From Capitulum mitella (Eukaryota > Arthropoda > Thecostraca > Pollicipedomorpha > Pollicipedidae), in the NCBI GenBank assembly GCA_030062745.1, contig CP099840.1, forward strand, positions 33,011,101-33,075,100: 64,000 nucleotides of DNA, in the 5' to 3' direction. The notes under the pieces are model-generated. The model searched no databases. It was not told the origin of the DNA and saw only the letters and a program-made list of their open reading frames with translations. Shown one piece after another: positions 25,821 to 38,203 of this stretch. Position 1 is the stretch's first letter; the number at the start of each line of letters is the position of its first letter. The translations under genes were made by a program, and so were the position numbers.

Positions 25821-28800
25821 AGTTAATCTTGGATAACGCTCAGTTTACGTTGAAAGCGCAACAACACCTTTAATTTTGATAGCAGTGTTACAGTATGACG
25901 ACGAAGTTTTTTTGGCCAAAAAACTAAAAATACAGAGACCAGACGCCTTGTGGGGAGCACACAACACACAACACAACAAGGACAACTTCGATGATGCTTG
26001 CATCATTACTTTCACTTTATATATTTCGCAACACAACAGGACGTTATCGATGTATTTCAGTATGTTATGTCCGGAGAAATGCAAGAGTAAATGTCAGGTT
26101 TTGCCATGATGTTCGTTGCTGCCGTTATTAACAGGTTCAAAAACACCCGTAGAAAAAAAATCAATCTACGAACAAAAACATAACTCCCAGAAAAACAAAG
26201 TGGAAGAAAGAGCTTGCAAGACAACATAGTACACACGAGCCGATACATAGAACTGTGAGGACTGAATATCTTCCGGCGAAATTTTCGTGATTCAGTACGC
26301 AGTGGTTGCGACGTTTTTAACCGCCAGAGAGCGTGATTGGTCGGGCCGGACCGTGGCCGGGCCGGCGCCGCGCTTCCGTTCAATTTGATTTTATTTCTGC
26401 TAGTTGAACTAGGACTTCTCGGTGTTCGAATTAGCTCGTAATGCTGTGGAATAACATTTCACACGAATATCTAAAGACGTTACAGTCAAAACGTGCTAAA
26501 AATGTCGGGACGGGGTCAGCGCTTTCATTGGTTACGAATCTTATAGAGGACGGATGGTTTCCCCGTTCACTCGTGTTTTGGGTAAGGCAAACAGCCTTTG
26601 CGTTTGGGACAAGGTACAAAGGACAGGAGAAACAGATAAATGCTATTATAAGGTTTCATTCTCCTTTCGCATGTTCCTGATAAACAATAGACCATGCGTC
26701 ACTCTCCACACAATGACTAAAATCAGGATTGACGAGATGGAAGTAAAAAAGGACTGGAGACTGCTGTCGATCCTCAGTGTTTTGCTCCGTTGCGTAGAAA
26801 CGTGCATTATTTCATTGAAGGCGTCGCCCAGAACGCGATGCTTTTACGTGATCGATGCACTGGTGTCGATCCGTTTTCCTCTGCAGGTATAGCTCGAACT
26901 AAAAACTGTCCGCCCTGGGATAATCCTCTCAACCAATTTGCCCGATTACCCCGTCTCTATTTTGATGTATGGCACCGTTGGAAAACAAATGATGGCCCGA
27001 ATCGATATGGACTGTGGTCGAGAACGTCCATGTTCCCCATAAACGTCAACAGATCACAGAAAAAGAATTCGATAAGTTTATACCTGAATTCAAAACTGCA
27101 TAGGCACGCGAACGACTTTTCAATACACCCAAGGTCACTTCGATGAAGCATACTTGAGGTCTGAATCTGATCTGTACTCCACGATCTTGCTCTCCAGCCA
27201 TTACAGTACCAAGAGGTAGTAACCTGGGAAATGTCCCACGACACAGACGGGTATCTTTGACGTATACCGAATACAGTGAAAATAAATCGGCTTTGTAAGA
27301 CAGCTTGATATAAAAGCCTTCCTGCAAACACTTCAAAACAGACCTTGAAGGCCCGATAAGACCAGGCCAGTAGCAAAACGGCCATTGTCTCAAGGCATTG
27401 TATGCTATCGGACCGAAATGGCGAGTTCTTGCTGAAGGCGGCTTTACAAAGCGATGGCACGTGATGTTGCAAGACTGCGCTCTCTCAGTGGGTGATAACT
27501 TGAGCTGAGAATTTGGATAGATTTTGGGATTCGAAGACTCGGACCGGATATTCGAATCTTTTGAAGTTTGAACCGTTTCGTCTCAAAAGATACGATCGGA
27601 GCACAATGACTTACTCACAATTGCACTGCATGAACAAGTTTTAGAACTTGAACCCGCACACTGATTGCGAGGGAGAGGAGTTGATCACACCTGTAGTTTT
27701 TCTGCGATACGTGCAAAATAAATCAAATCTGGAAAACTATGCCACAGCACCTTTTCCCTAACCAATGAAGCATAGAGCTGCCAAGTATCATACCAATCGA
27801 GCCGTAATGGTGGACACCACGGCAGCATCAGCCTCGGTCGGCCCCGGTCGGCCAGCTCATCAGCAGCCGGCCGGCGGGCTGAGCTGCAGAATCCAGCCGG
27901 GCGACTCGACGCGCCGGCCACGTAATCCCGCCATGCGTCGGCAGTGGCGGGTCCACGGGGAAGAACGGCGTGGGGCCAGGGGGAGGGGTGCATGCATTTT
28001 CCCTTTTCCACGCCAGGGTACCTGGAAATCGCCAGGTGAGTATGACCAGTTCCTGCACGGGCCATGCACCACACCCACATTTTCAGAATCCTGGATCAGC
28101 CTCTGGTGGGGCGATAGAAGGGTTGTTGAGTACGCGATTTGTCACACAGAAGTGGGGAAATACCTTGGCATTTTCGTTCTCGGAATATGGCTAAAAAATA
28201 AGACAGCAGGAACCAGCAACTCGATAGCAATATGTCATTGACCTATGTTGAACTAAGAACAGAGGTGCAGCCAAAGGGGCCGGTGAACCCGGGGGGCCGG
28301 CCCCCATTTTTGTGAAAACCATTGCACATACTCTTCCCAGCAGGCGGTTTTCGTATGACTTCAGTTCACACTGAGCCCCCCCCCCCCTTTAAGGTATTCC
28401 TGACTGCGTCCCTGGCTACGAATTGACCTCAATAGTTCACACAATTTTTTTCATGCATTATTGCTGTAGCAATACAGCAAGGATGCCGACTATAGAAATT
28501 ATTGCAAATATGGATGTAAATAGCTGAGATGCGGGCAGTCGGCGCTACTGACCCATGTTGACCTTAGGATTAACTCCAATCCAGTCCACACACATATTTT
28601 GTATGTCGTATTGCTGTCGTAATGATGTAAGTTTTCTGCGCGCAAAATTTCACGCGAATATGTCGATAAACAGCTAAGATATGGGTTGAGTCAACCCCCC
28701 GTCAGTTCGCGAAGTTTCGCAACACCATCAGCGCGCGGGTTAACGGTGCGGCCGGCGCCGAGCAGCGGGGGAAAGGCAGCCGGGCACTACCGAAGCAGGG

Positions 28801-30590
28801 AGGGGCATGACGTCAGCGGCAGAGGGCGCACTGAATGGCAGTCATGCTGCTGTGTAACCAGAGGTACGTACAAACTGTTAAGCCCACGCGATGCGGCGCT
28901 TCGGAATGACTAGTTTGAGAAAAAACAAACAAATATGGGAAAGCATCCATCCCAGCTTCGAATCTGGTGGGAATCTCTCCTCTTGCTCCTCGCCACGGTA
29001 TACATAGACAATATAACAAGAAGGTCAAGGTTCCTCTTGGCCTGCGATATTGCTCCTGACGACTTCGCGACACACCTTTCCAGTATCGGTAGCAAAACGT
29101 GATTTTTATGGACGACTTATGTACACGTTTTGTTTCTGTTCAAAGCGAGCAGTAAAATGTGGTTAATGTCGTGCCATACACATTGTGCTTAAAAATAACC
29201 ACATCTTCGGAACGAAAATTTTGAATATGAGTCGCTGGGAAAGCATCAGAAGGAACCCCGGTGCTGCAGTTTCTCGCTTCGATTTCGGACTGGTACATGC
29301 CCGTGACAATGGAAAATCAATATATCTGCAAGAGCCCATTGCACGCCAAACGCCAGTAACTGCAATGAGAAACCGGCTATTTTCCTGTACTCGTCTCAGT
29401 AGACTAAAAGATGTAATATACTATGTTATATCACATCTTTTGCTACATTAGTATTAAAATATTACATCTTTTGTTACAGTACATATGTATTCATATGTAC
29501 TTTACGGTAGCTTTCAGCTTCACTCACCGACTGATGCCGACCCGGCGTCTCTGCTCGTCGTTGCCAGACACGGAACAAATGTCAAATTATTCCCGAGGCT
29601 TCTCATCTCAAAGAAATGTGATGAGCAGATCCGTGCCATAGTGGGGAGGGGACCGAGCATATCCTAGCATATCTTAGCATTTTCGGCATCGCTCTCATTC
29701 ATTATAATGTACAGGAGCCAAAAGAATGGTAGGCAGTGCCCCCATTCACATTCCGTTTAGTTATGCATATTTGGCTCGAACATTTTTTTCAGGTTTTGCA
29801 GCGGAATGCAAAAAACTGTTTGAATGGTCAGGTGACAGAATATTCGGCGAATATTCGGATGAAAAAGTGGCCGGCCGAATGGTCGCCGAATACTCGAATC
29901 TCGAAATTAAGATTCGAACATTCGGCAGCATCTTCGAATCATCCGAATCCGAATCGTCAGTTCCAGCTCTGACCCAGATGTCGCCAGGTTCGGCCCTCTC
30001 GCCCGAGGGCAGGCCGGAGCTATGGATGCCGGCGCTGTGTGGTCTCGGCCGGATGCCGGGCACCGCTGCTGCGTCGTGGTTCCGGGCAACGGCGGATCCA
30101 TGCATCTCGGCCCTTGGTGGAAGAGGATTCAGACGGCGTGGCGCAACTCGTCAGTTAGGCTCAAAACGCCAGCAGACTGCTAGCCATGTATCACAACTTT
30201 CCCTTTCTTACCCTCACTTTCATTTCGAGAAGGCTTTGATTTATGGTGGAAGAAAAGGAAGGGAACCGGAAAATGATCTACAGCTTGCTAGGACCGGGGT
30301 TTTAGTTAAGAGGCACAGGCTAGCCCCATAACGTCGCATCTAATATCGTTTTGCCAAGCTCTATTCGTCCTACATTATTTCCATAAAAATAATGTCATTG
30401 ACTGCGGTATGTTGGCATAAAAGAAAGCAAGGAAGGAAGAACACGTCTTCGTGATCTAGATCAGTAGGAGTTATTTAATGGTACAATGAGGAATGAATGC
30501 AATTGAGTGACCCTTTGTAAATTTCTGAGACCTCGTTATTGTTCTGACAAATACACAAATACTCTCCTCTTTACGTCCCTAACAGACGGA
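25821..30590. other. Anonymous DNA with unrecognised ORFs
   Basis: The longest ORF is 26957-27472 on the minus strand (171 codons); an overlapping 115-codon ORF lies in another frame. Neither shows a known motif. The 201-codon plus ORF at 29726-30331 runs through ATTCGAAT-rich low-complexity DNA and a GC-rich stretch and is probably chance. A long C run is present near 28377. Confidence 0.4.
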
Positions 30591-31510
30591 AGATGATGGC
30601 GGTTTCTCCTGCCCGGTGGCGTTCCAGCTCTGTTGTCACCAGGCCGCCGGCTGGGGGACTGCATGCTGGGACCGCTGTCCGCGCCTGACCACGAATGAGA
30701 GAGGACCGGGCGTCGGCCGGCCGGCCTCCACCGTCTAGAACAGGGCGCTCTCCCCCGTGGCCTCCACCGTCTAGAGCAAGACCCTTCTCCCGCCGTCGGA
30801 GGCCTCGATGGGCTCGCTCCGGGGGCGCACATCACCTCAGAAGTCCGGGCCGGAAGCCGGCGCTTTCAGGACCGACGGCCGGCCGGCCGCCGCCTCTGTG
30901 ACGTCTCCCGAATGCGACTGACGCCACCGTCTGACAGTCGAGTCACCATCACGCGGCGCCATAGTGCCGGCTGACGGCCGGGTGACGGCCGACAGCGCGA
31001 GGTCGCGCGCCGGTCGGCGTCGCCTCGCTGCCGGCAGGGCCGCCCGGGTCGCCGTCGGCGCGGTCCCGTCGCTCGGACCGTCAGCGGACGTCGGTGGAGG
31101 TTTTTGTGCGGCCGGCGCGGACAGATCACGCGTCGCGGGGGCGGCAACAGGCGGCGTGCGCCGGGCCGGGCTCTGACGGATCGCTGATGCCAGTGGCGAG
31201 GCACGCCGGATTAGGACTCGGGTACGCCGGACTCCACTTGCGCGGTGCAGTAAAACCGACCGTAAATCCGGCCGACGCTCAATGGACGCTGTGTTGTCCC
31301 AGGTCTGCGCGCGTCTCCTCTTACAGCGCGGGCAGGAGGTATCGACAGGACACTCGGCGCCGTGGTAATAAATCTGCTTTCGTTTCGGTGACGGCGATGA
31401 CGAGATTCCCCTCCGTTCGCCTGCCCGGTACATCTCTGCCTATCGCCACGCGAAGCTTTCCCAACGACGCCGTGCACAATGGCAAGACACCGACTGATAT
31501 CCGTCGATGA
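30590..31510. other. GC-rich, CpG-rich island 1
   Basis: Base composition switches sharply to C/G-rich with many CGGCC words. Open frames are found on both strands in several phases, as expected from GC-rich composition. It could be a promoter-proximal region or first exon of an unseen gene, but no protein signature was found. Confidence 0.5.
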
Positions 31511-32860
31511 GAAGCCAAGCGTTGCGCGGTGTTGTGACGGGGCAGGTGATGACGTAATAACGGAGCGGATTACTACGCGGCATCGTGCAACTATTCAACG
31601 CAACGACGCAAGGAACATTGATCTCGCTTTAGTGATAATGCAATGGCGAGTGTTTTTCATTGCGGCATGAATATTCCCAGTGTTTTATGTGCGATATAAG
31701 CGCAATACCAAAGCAAATAATGCACGGAATATGGGTTGATCACGGGGTAAATACATACCACACAAAGAACGCACATATGCAAGGCATGCCACGTAAACTA
31801 TTTGCATTTGCCATGCATGATTTGGGTCCAAACATTTTCAGTTGGTTTAGCCGGGAAACGGAGAGCGAGGGCGAACTTGGTGTGCTGAAACCGCGGTCTG
31901 ACTTTGCGATAACGGCCGCGCTGCTTTAAGTCTTGAGTAGTCTTGAAGTTTTGTGCGGGTGTGCATAAGAAACCGCCATATTTGCGGCAGGTTGCACAGG
32001 CTTCAGTTATCTGAGATTATACAGAGTTGAAAGCCATTGAACGCTTTCAAGATGTTTATCACTGGGCGCAGAAACCATAAGTTTAGAAGTGTTTTCAAAG
32101 TTGTTAGTGCCATCGCCAAGTTAGTGGAGCCGACCTCTACGTGTCCTGTTGGGCAAAGAAAGTCCACATACGACTTTCTGAAGCAACGGTGTAGCCACGT
32201 CCCAGAAGCCGGGGGGTACAAATCGGAATCTGGGGGGACAGCCTGACCCGAAATAATGTTTTTCGGGGTGAAATTGCGAAAAACGTTCACTTTCCGGCCA
32301 AAATCGGGGCGACAAAAAACCGTTATGTTCAGACTGGAGGGGACATGTCCCCCAACATTCCCGGTGGTTTACACTCATGCTTTGAAGCAAATCAGGTCTA
32401 CGAAATGAGAAAGGTCCAGGGTTACAAAACCTTCACGTTATTCTAATTTTTGTATTAGCCCCTGATGATATGCGTTGGGCAGAATTCACTCAAAATCTGC
32501 TTCTGGGCCCTTCCCAGCTCTTTGTAGTGCTCTTTCGAGGATGTCCTGATTATTAGCTAACGGTCGAACAGATGAGCGTGGCTGGTGTTCAGCGGCCAAA
32601 ACATATTTTAGTCATAACCTTTCGTGCAAAGCCGAGGGATTTCAGTGGCCTAATGGGGCACATTAACCCGGCCATGTAACAAACATCATAAGTGGTAGCG
32701 GGGACGGGGGGAAGCGTGCCAGGCGACACCCTCGCCGCAGTTTATGCTCGTGATCAACCCTGGACCTGGTGCCTCAGTCTATGCCAGGTGCGATCTAACC
32801 AGCAAAGGAAATGTTCGAGGGAAGTCGCACATTTCGATTGAACAGACGCCTCATCTCACA
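31511..32860. other. Anonymous DNA with a repeat-like segment near 32190-32370
   Basis: Around 32190-32370 there are short blocks such as ggggggacagcctgacccg and ggggacatgtcccccaac that look like a dispersed element, but no second copy is in the window. No gene is supported. Confidence 0.4.
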
Positions 32861-34900
32861 GCAAAACATCGAATGCGGCGCGCGGAGTCGCAAAGCGCAG
32901 GCCGACGGTTACCGATGGACGTTCAGTCCATCGTTTCCGCAGAAGGCGCAACACGGCGCCACCACCAGCCCACCGCCTCCCGGACCCGATTCCCCGGCGC
33001 GACCGCTGCCATTCACGACTCCTCGCGTCCGCCCTCGACGGAGCGTCTGCCGCCGCGGGCCGTCGGCGCCGTGACGTCACGGTCCGGGTCGGGCGGGCGG
33101 CCTTGGGCGGGTCGGCGCGGGGCGCGATCCCGCCCACGGCCCGGCCGTGAGCGGCGGACCGGCTCGGCGGCCGGCGCGGCCGGCCCGGATCAGATGGCCG
33201 CCGGTGGACGGCGGCGGCGGCGTCGCGGCGGCAGCCCTGTCAGCGCGCCGGACGCCGTTGATCGTTAGCTGAACAGGCGTTGCGCAACCGGCCGACGCCG
33301 ACCGGTCAGTCGGCCGCCGCCATATTTGCCGGAGATGACACGGCGATGACGACTGGCGGTCACCGGCGGCCTTCGAGACCGGGCGATTAACATGGTCTCC
33401 GGACTCGTTCGAGTCGAGGGAGCCTCTCGACTGATCAGAGGTAGCGGATTACAGCCGGATTATGCATCAAGTTGCTTCTGGCAGAGGCACCCAATGATCG
33501 GTGCCACCGGTGACAGGCAGCTGTTGTAAAGGACCGTGCGCCACATTGGCAACACATAACTACTTAGCAAGTGTCAGATTTCCGTCCTCAGCGATGGCAG
33601 ATTAGTCAAGTGCGGAACTCCCAGTTGCGAATTGAATAATTCAGAGAACGCTCTGCGGCTTAGTTTTTATCTTGCCCTGTCTCCGCGCCCATCTGTGTAG
33701 GCATATCGCCCTGGACAGTTAATCGCTCTCACCTCGAGGCCAAAACAATAAAATGCTGCATTCCGAAACAAATCAGGCATCATTTCGCGGGCGTCTTCAG
33801 CATGCAGCGGCTCTGCCCTGACCGGCTCTGGGTCCGTGAGGCGCGCGGGGCCATCAGCCCAAGGTGAGCCCCACTGTCAAGGCCGCGCCGGCCTGGCGCA
33901 TACGCTGCATTGTCCGGGCCCGGCGCGCAGGAGGCGGGCGGGCGGCGCATTCGCTCGGGAATGTGGCCGCAGCGGGCCCGGTCGGACGGCGGCGCCTCGC
34001 TGTGTCACGCGCCGCTCCGGCAGAGGAACGTCCGGCGACGGCGGAGGCGCCGCCGCGCCGGCCGCCGCCGGCCGGACCTCTCCAGTCTCGCGCGGCGCGT
34101 GGCGCCGGCCGCGGCGGCCGACGCGACGGCGGCGGGTTTTCCAAGGAGCCCAGGTTCCAGGTTTCCCGCCGAGGTGACGGCCGAGAGATGCACGTGCTGG
34201 CGAAGGGAACACCGCTAGAACCTGGTGGGGCGGCTCCAGGGATACAGTTCCGGCTTCGGCTCCGGCTCCGGCTCACGTTCCGGCCCAGCCGCTCCGAATG
34301 GGTCCGCGACGTCCGGTACACCACGCCGGTCGTTTACGACCCTGATCACGGCCCAGGTCTTGTCCCTCCAAACCGACGGACCGCCGGAAGCGGGCGGGAT
34401 CGGGCATGTACGTACACCTGACACGGGACAGGTTGGCTACATTTCTAGAGAATGCTCCTACCGGCTCTGCGGCTCCAGCTTTGCGGCTCCGCGGCACCTG
34501 TCGATTCAGGCTCCAGCTCCGGCCACAGAGGCCCCTGCAGCCCCTGGCGCGGCCCCTCGGACCGCGCCCTGCGCACCAGACGGGACCGACACCGAGTCCG
34601 GCGGGAACCGGCCGTCCGACCCGCGCTCGGCTGTCGCAGGCGACAGCCGTCCAGCGGTGACAGACGGCGACAGCGAGCGCCGCTATCGGCTGCCAGCGCC
34701 GTCCGGCTGCCGTCCCCCTCCCCGTCCAGGTCCGGCCAGGTGCCGCGCCTCCGACGGGCCGCCGGCAGCGGGCTGGGCCGGGCATGTACAGACACCTGAC
34801 ACGGGACAGGTTGTACATGCACGCGACACGAGACAAGTGACAGCGGTACGAACGTGTCCTTCGTGGTCCCGGAGTCTGGAGACTAAAGGAATGTTCCACG
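32860..34900. other. GC-rich, CpG-rich island 2
   Basis: A 2-kb GC-rich tract with an unusual density of CGG/GGC words. A ~50-bp direct repeat with the core CACCTGACACGGGACAGGTT occurs at about 34385-34437 and again at about 34762-34815. Long ORFs exist on both strands at once, including 34225-34905 (226 codons) on plus and 34273-34959 (228 codons) on minus. Overlapping open frames in GC-rich DNA are not evidence of a gene. Confidence 0.5.
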
Positions 34901-34959
34901 TTTAAAACGTGTTTTGAACTGAGACGATCAAGCTGTAAACTGTAGTTAAAAAAGTGCAT

Positions 34960-36985
34960 TTCTTATTTGAATGATGACTTGAAATTTCGTATGTGGGGAG
35001 TTCCAGAGCAGTTTCTCTCGAGCTTCCCCAGTGTCCTGCGTCCGTCCGTGTCCCATTGCCAGCTGTTACGAGGCGACCTGAGCGGGGCGGGCTCATGAAC
35101 GTCAGATGACGTATACTGCGTCATCATCAATAGTGTGCGTCAGAGTAGAGTTTTGGAATGTCAGTTTTGTTGATGCCTCCAGACACTTCACGGAGCCGGT
35201 CAGGAGCGTGACTTTTGGGTCAGCCGAATCTACTAAAAACGTCGACCGACGTGGATCACTTCCTTTCAAATTGGAAGACGGACTGCGAGGAGTGAAGGCG
35301 ATGTGGAAGACGTGGAATCATTTGATTACACGTACATGGTCGATAACGGAACATTTCTTTAGCGGTGATAAATCGATGGCATGAACACGTTTGAACGAAG
35401 TTGTAATATTAATTTAGTTCCTTTATAACGATATCATTCGGCATTTTCACTGCGTGTGTATTTTTACCAGGTTGGCTCAAAGATTCCGGAGCACTCTGAA
35501 TTGGCTATATAAAATATCAGAGTCAACCCAGGATTTCCATTCGGCCGCCATCCTTTCATCATCCTGTCATCCTCGTTATGTCTGATTCGCATTGCTGCAT
35601 ACTGGTTTCTTGGTACCAGTGTGTGTCACACACAGCCCGTCTCCTTAATCGCATAGCTCCGGACCGACTGAACTGGTTGAAGGACTTTCTAAGCATAACT
35701 AACTGATAGCTCCCGTAAAGCTTTCGTAAACACATTCGTCTTCATGCAACAAATCCAAGGTTTGTGCACCCATATTGCAGCATTTCAAAAGTAAACATAA
35801 ACATATGGATATAAAAACAACATAAACATATGGAATTTAATGCGATACATATATGAAATCTAAAACGAAAATGATGGGAAATATTATAAACTAGGACCGT
35901 AATCCATCCCTACTGAAAGGGAGCAAAGCTTGGCATCTCTCAAAACACCTAGAATAGAAGAAAAAACGCATTTAATCAGACTGGCATTGTCTGATCAAAT
36001 GAGTTTTTCCTTTTATTCGCTATATTTCCCGTATCTTTCCTTGCGAAACTCCCGGTCAGGTCGTTCTTAGTGTCGTTCAGACCAGACTATCTGCCGGCTT
36101 CGGAGCGGTCCTCAATAGGGTCTTGCCACAAGCATGGCGTTAACGGCTGGGTCCGCCTCTCAACACCCACCTCCGAGTGGGCTACGAGCGGCAAATACTG
36201 TCCACCATCGGCAGTGCAGCGCGGGCGTGTTTTAGGCACAAGGTCGCGGCCTCAAGGCGCACGCTGTTTCACACAGACGCGCAAAACAAGGATTCCGATA
36301 AAACAGGATTTCTGTTTGCTACGGCCATTAGAGCTCGGTAGGCATCAGCCTGATAACTACCCAGTTCCGACGTGGCGCACCAGGCGGCGTCCGTTTTGCT
36401 GCCTCATTCGGCCGAACAATGGGATGCCCTCGGATGTGGTCATGACACACATACAGGTTCTTTTAATGGCGAGGTGAGTGGTTCCTCGACGATTGCACGC
36501 ATGCACTCCAGTGCGGGTCTGTTTTTAACCGCATTTTTTCCTCTCATGCTCGACGCAATGCCTGCATGTGTTTTTCGAGTCTCGCGATGTATGCTCTGTC
36601 AATTCACGCGTATAAGAACGTGATGTGACAGGAAACCAATCACGACCATTCGGCACGTGGACTGACGACCTTGCTGGGGGCCCGTCTCTGGAATCCCGAT
36701 GATCAGAGGTTAACGGGGAGATTGTGTGAAAACGAGAGCCGACAGTTAAGTGTTCCCTGACGCCGCATAGATGTGCATGGAAGCCACCGTGGAACTACTA
36801 CGCATGCAAACATAAATAATAGATGCCTAACATGCCGGATGGTAAAAGCAAAACCTACGCGCTGAATGGCGTAACATTGGAGTTCAAGTCGGACAAGAGA
36901 TACGTTAAACCTCTGATCTTCCTCTGATGATCGCATCCTAAAGCTCTGATGATCAGTCAGTTAAAAGTGTTTCTAATATCAAATG
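34960..36985. other. Anonymous DNA
   Basis: No gene recognised. A short tandem of ACATAAACATATGGA words lies near 35797-35832. Confidence 0.4.
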
Positions 36986-36991
36986 CGTTAA

Positions 36992-38199
36992 CCCTATTCC
37001 CGGCAGGGGGGGCTGAATCCGCCCCCCCTCGGGTTTTTTGCTTGCCAATTCCAGGCTTTTTGACGCAGCTTCACGAAACTTAGTCACTTTTCCTAGCTAT
37101 TCTTTCCACGCGCTGTGACAAAATTTCGCAATTCTACTTTGCTCAGGGGCGGAGCCAGGCAACGTTTTTGGGAGGCACCTCAGGCAATTTTTGGCCCTGT
37201 TGAGGGTAGAAGAAAAATGTCTTCCAAAAACAGAGTTTTAAGATAGAACTTAAAACTTTTAATGGATGTATAGTTTAACAGTTGGGCAATGTGCACACAA
37301 AATTCTCTTTGTCTGAGGTCACTTTACAAGGTCAGGTCAAGGTCAAAAGTCAACATTTGTTTTTTCGCAATAATTTCGGCGCCGTTTTTTAAAATGCCAA
37401 ACCCGGAATATATATGACGTAGAAAGGTGCCCTCTAATTGTGTACCAAGTTTCAGCTTGATATCAGGTCGGATCACGGAGCTATGACCTAAAATGTCAGT
37501 GCGCATACCCTATATCGCAATAGCCATAAAATGAAATTTTTGAAATAGACTGAATTCAAATGAATGAAAACGTTTACAGATAATATCAAATGCACACGAG
37601 ATCATTCCAGGTGACCTCAAGGTCATTGGATGTCATTTAAGGTCAAAGGTCACAAGTTGATCTGAAGAACGTGTGACCATGACAGTTCCCCCTTTTTCAT
37701 GTCCCTGGCACCGCCTATGCTAACATTATACAAACATTGTAATACGATTTGTACTTCTTTAGCATAGCATGACTAGCAGAAGCAAAAAAGTGTTTTTACC
37801 TTTTTTGTTCATTCTGTTGTTAGGAAATTAATCCTCCTATTTTTGAGAACCTGTCAACGCCCATGAATTTTCTCAAAATTTCAGATTTGTGGAGCCATGG
37901 TAAAAGCCCTATCCATGATCTATCGATTCATGCCAGTTTCATTGAAATCGGTCCATAAACAACGGAGTTATAAGAAGTCCAAAAGTACCGCCCATTTTGA
38001 CATTTTTGCCCCCCTGCATCCACAAATTTCAAAATTTCAAAAATTTCTTTTTATAAAAATGTAGTTCACGTCACGGCAAATTGATTGCCGTTTGTTGCGA
38101 TGAAATCGGACAAGCAGTTCTCGAGATCTCAGGGGGGGAGGCCGAATCCGCCCCCCCTGCCGGGAATCGACCATACCGTCTAGCCCTCCGGGAATAGGG
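36992..38199 (+). mobile_element. piggyBac-like MITE (copy 3, complete, TTAA on both sides)
   Basis: It is flanked by TTAA at 36988-36991 and 38200-38203. The left end is CCCTATTCCCGGCAGGGGGG and the right end is CTAGCCCTCCGGGAATAGGG. Just inside the right end there is a second copy of the CCCGGCAGGGGG-type block in inverted orientation, giving the asymmetric subterminal repeats often seen in piggyBac elements. The interior is AT-rich with AGGTCAAGGTCA words and no transposase ORF. Confidence 0.9.
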
Positions 38200-38203
38200 T
38201 TAA

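Noticed and set aside
26957-27472. A 171-codon minus ORF as a real gene
   Set aside because: It was not recognised, an alternative frame of similar length overlaps it, and there is no start, splice or promoter support. It is kept as unknown within the anonymous region.
29726-30331. A 201-codon plus ORF
   Set aside because: The first half is ATTCGAAT-type low-complexity DNA that is open on both strands, and the second half is GC-rich. No motif.
33836-34959. Long overlapping ORFs on both strands (up to 228 codons)
   Set aside because: The tract is very GC-rich, so stop codons are rare in every frame. The peptides are Arg/Pro/Ala/Gly-rich without domains, and opposite-strand frames are equally open.
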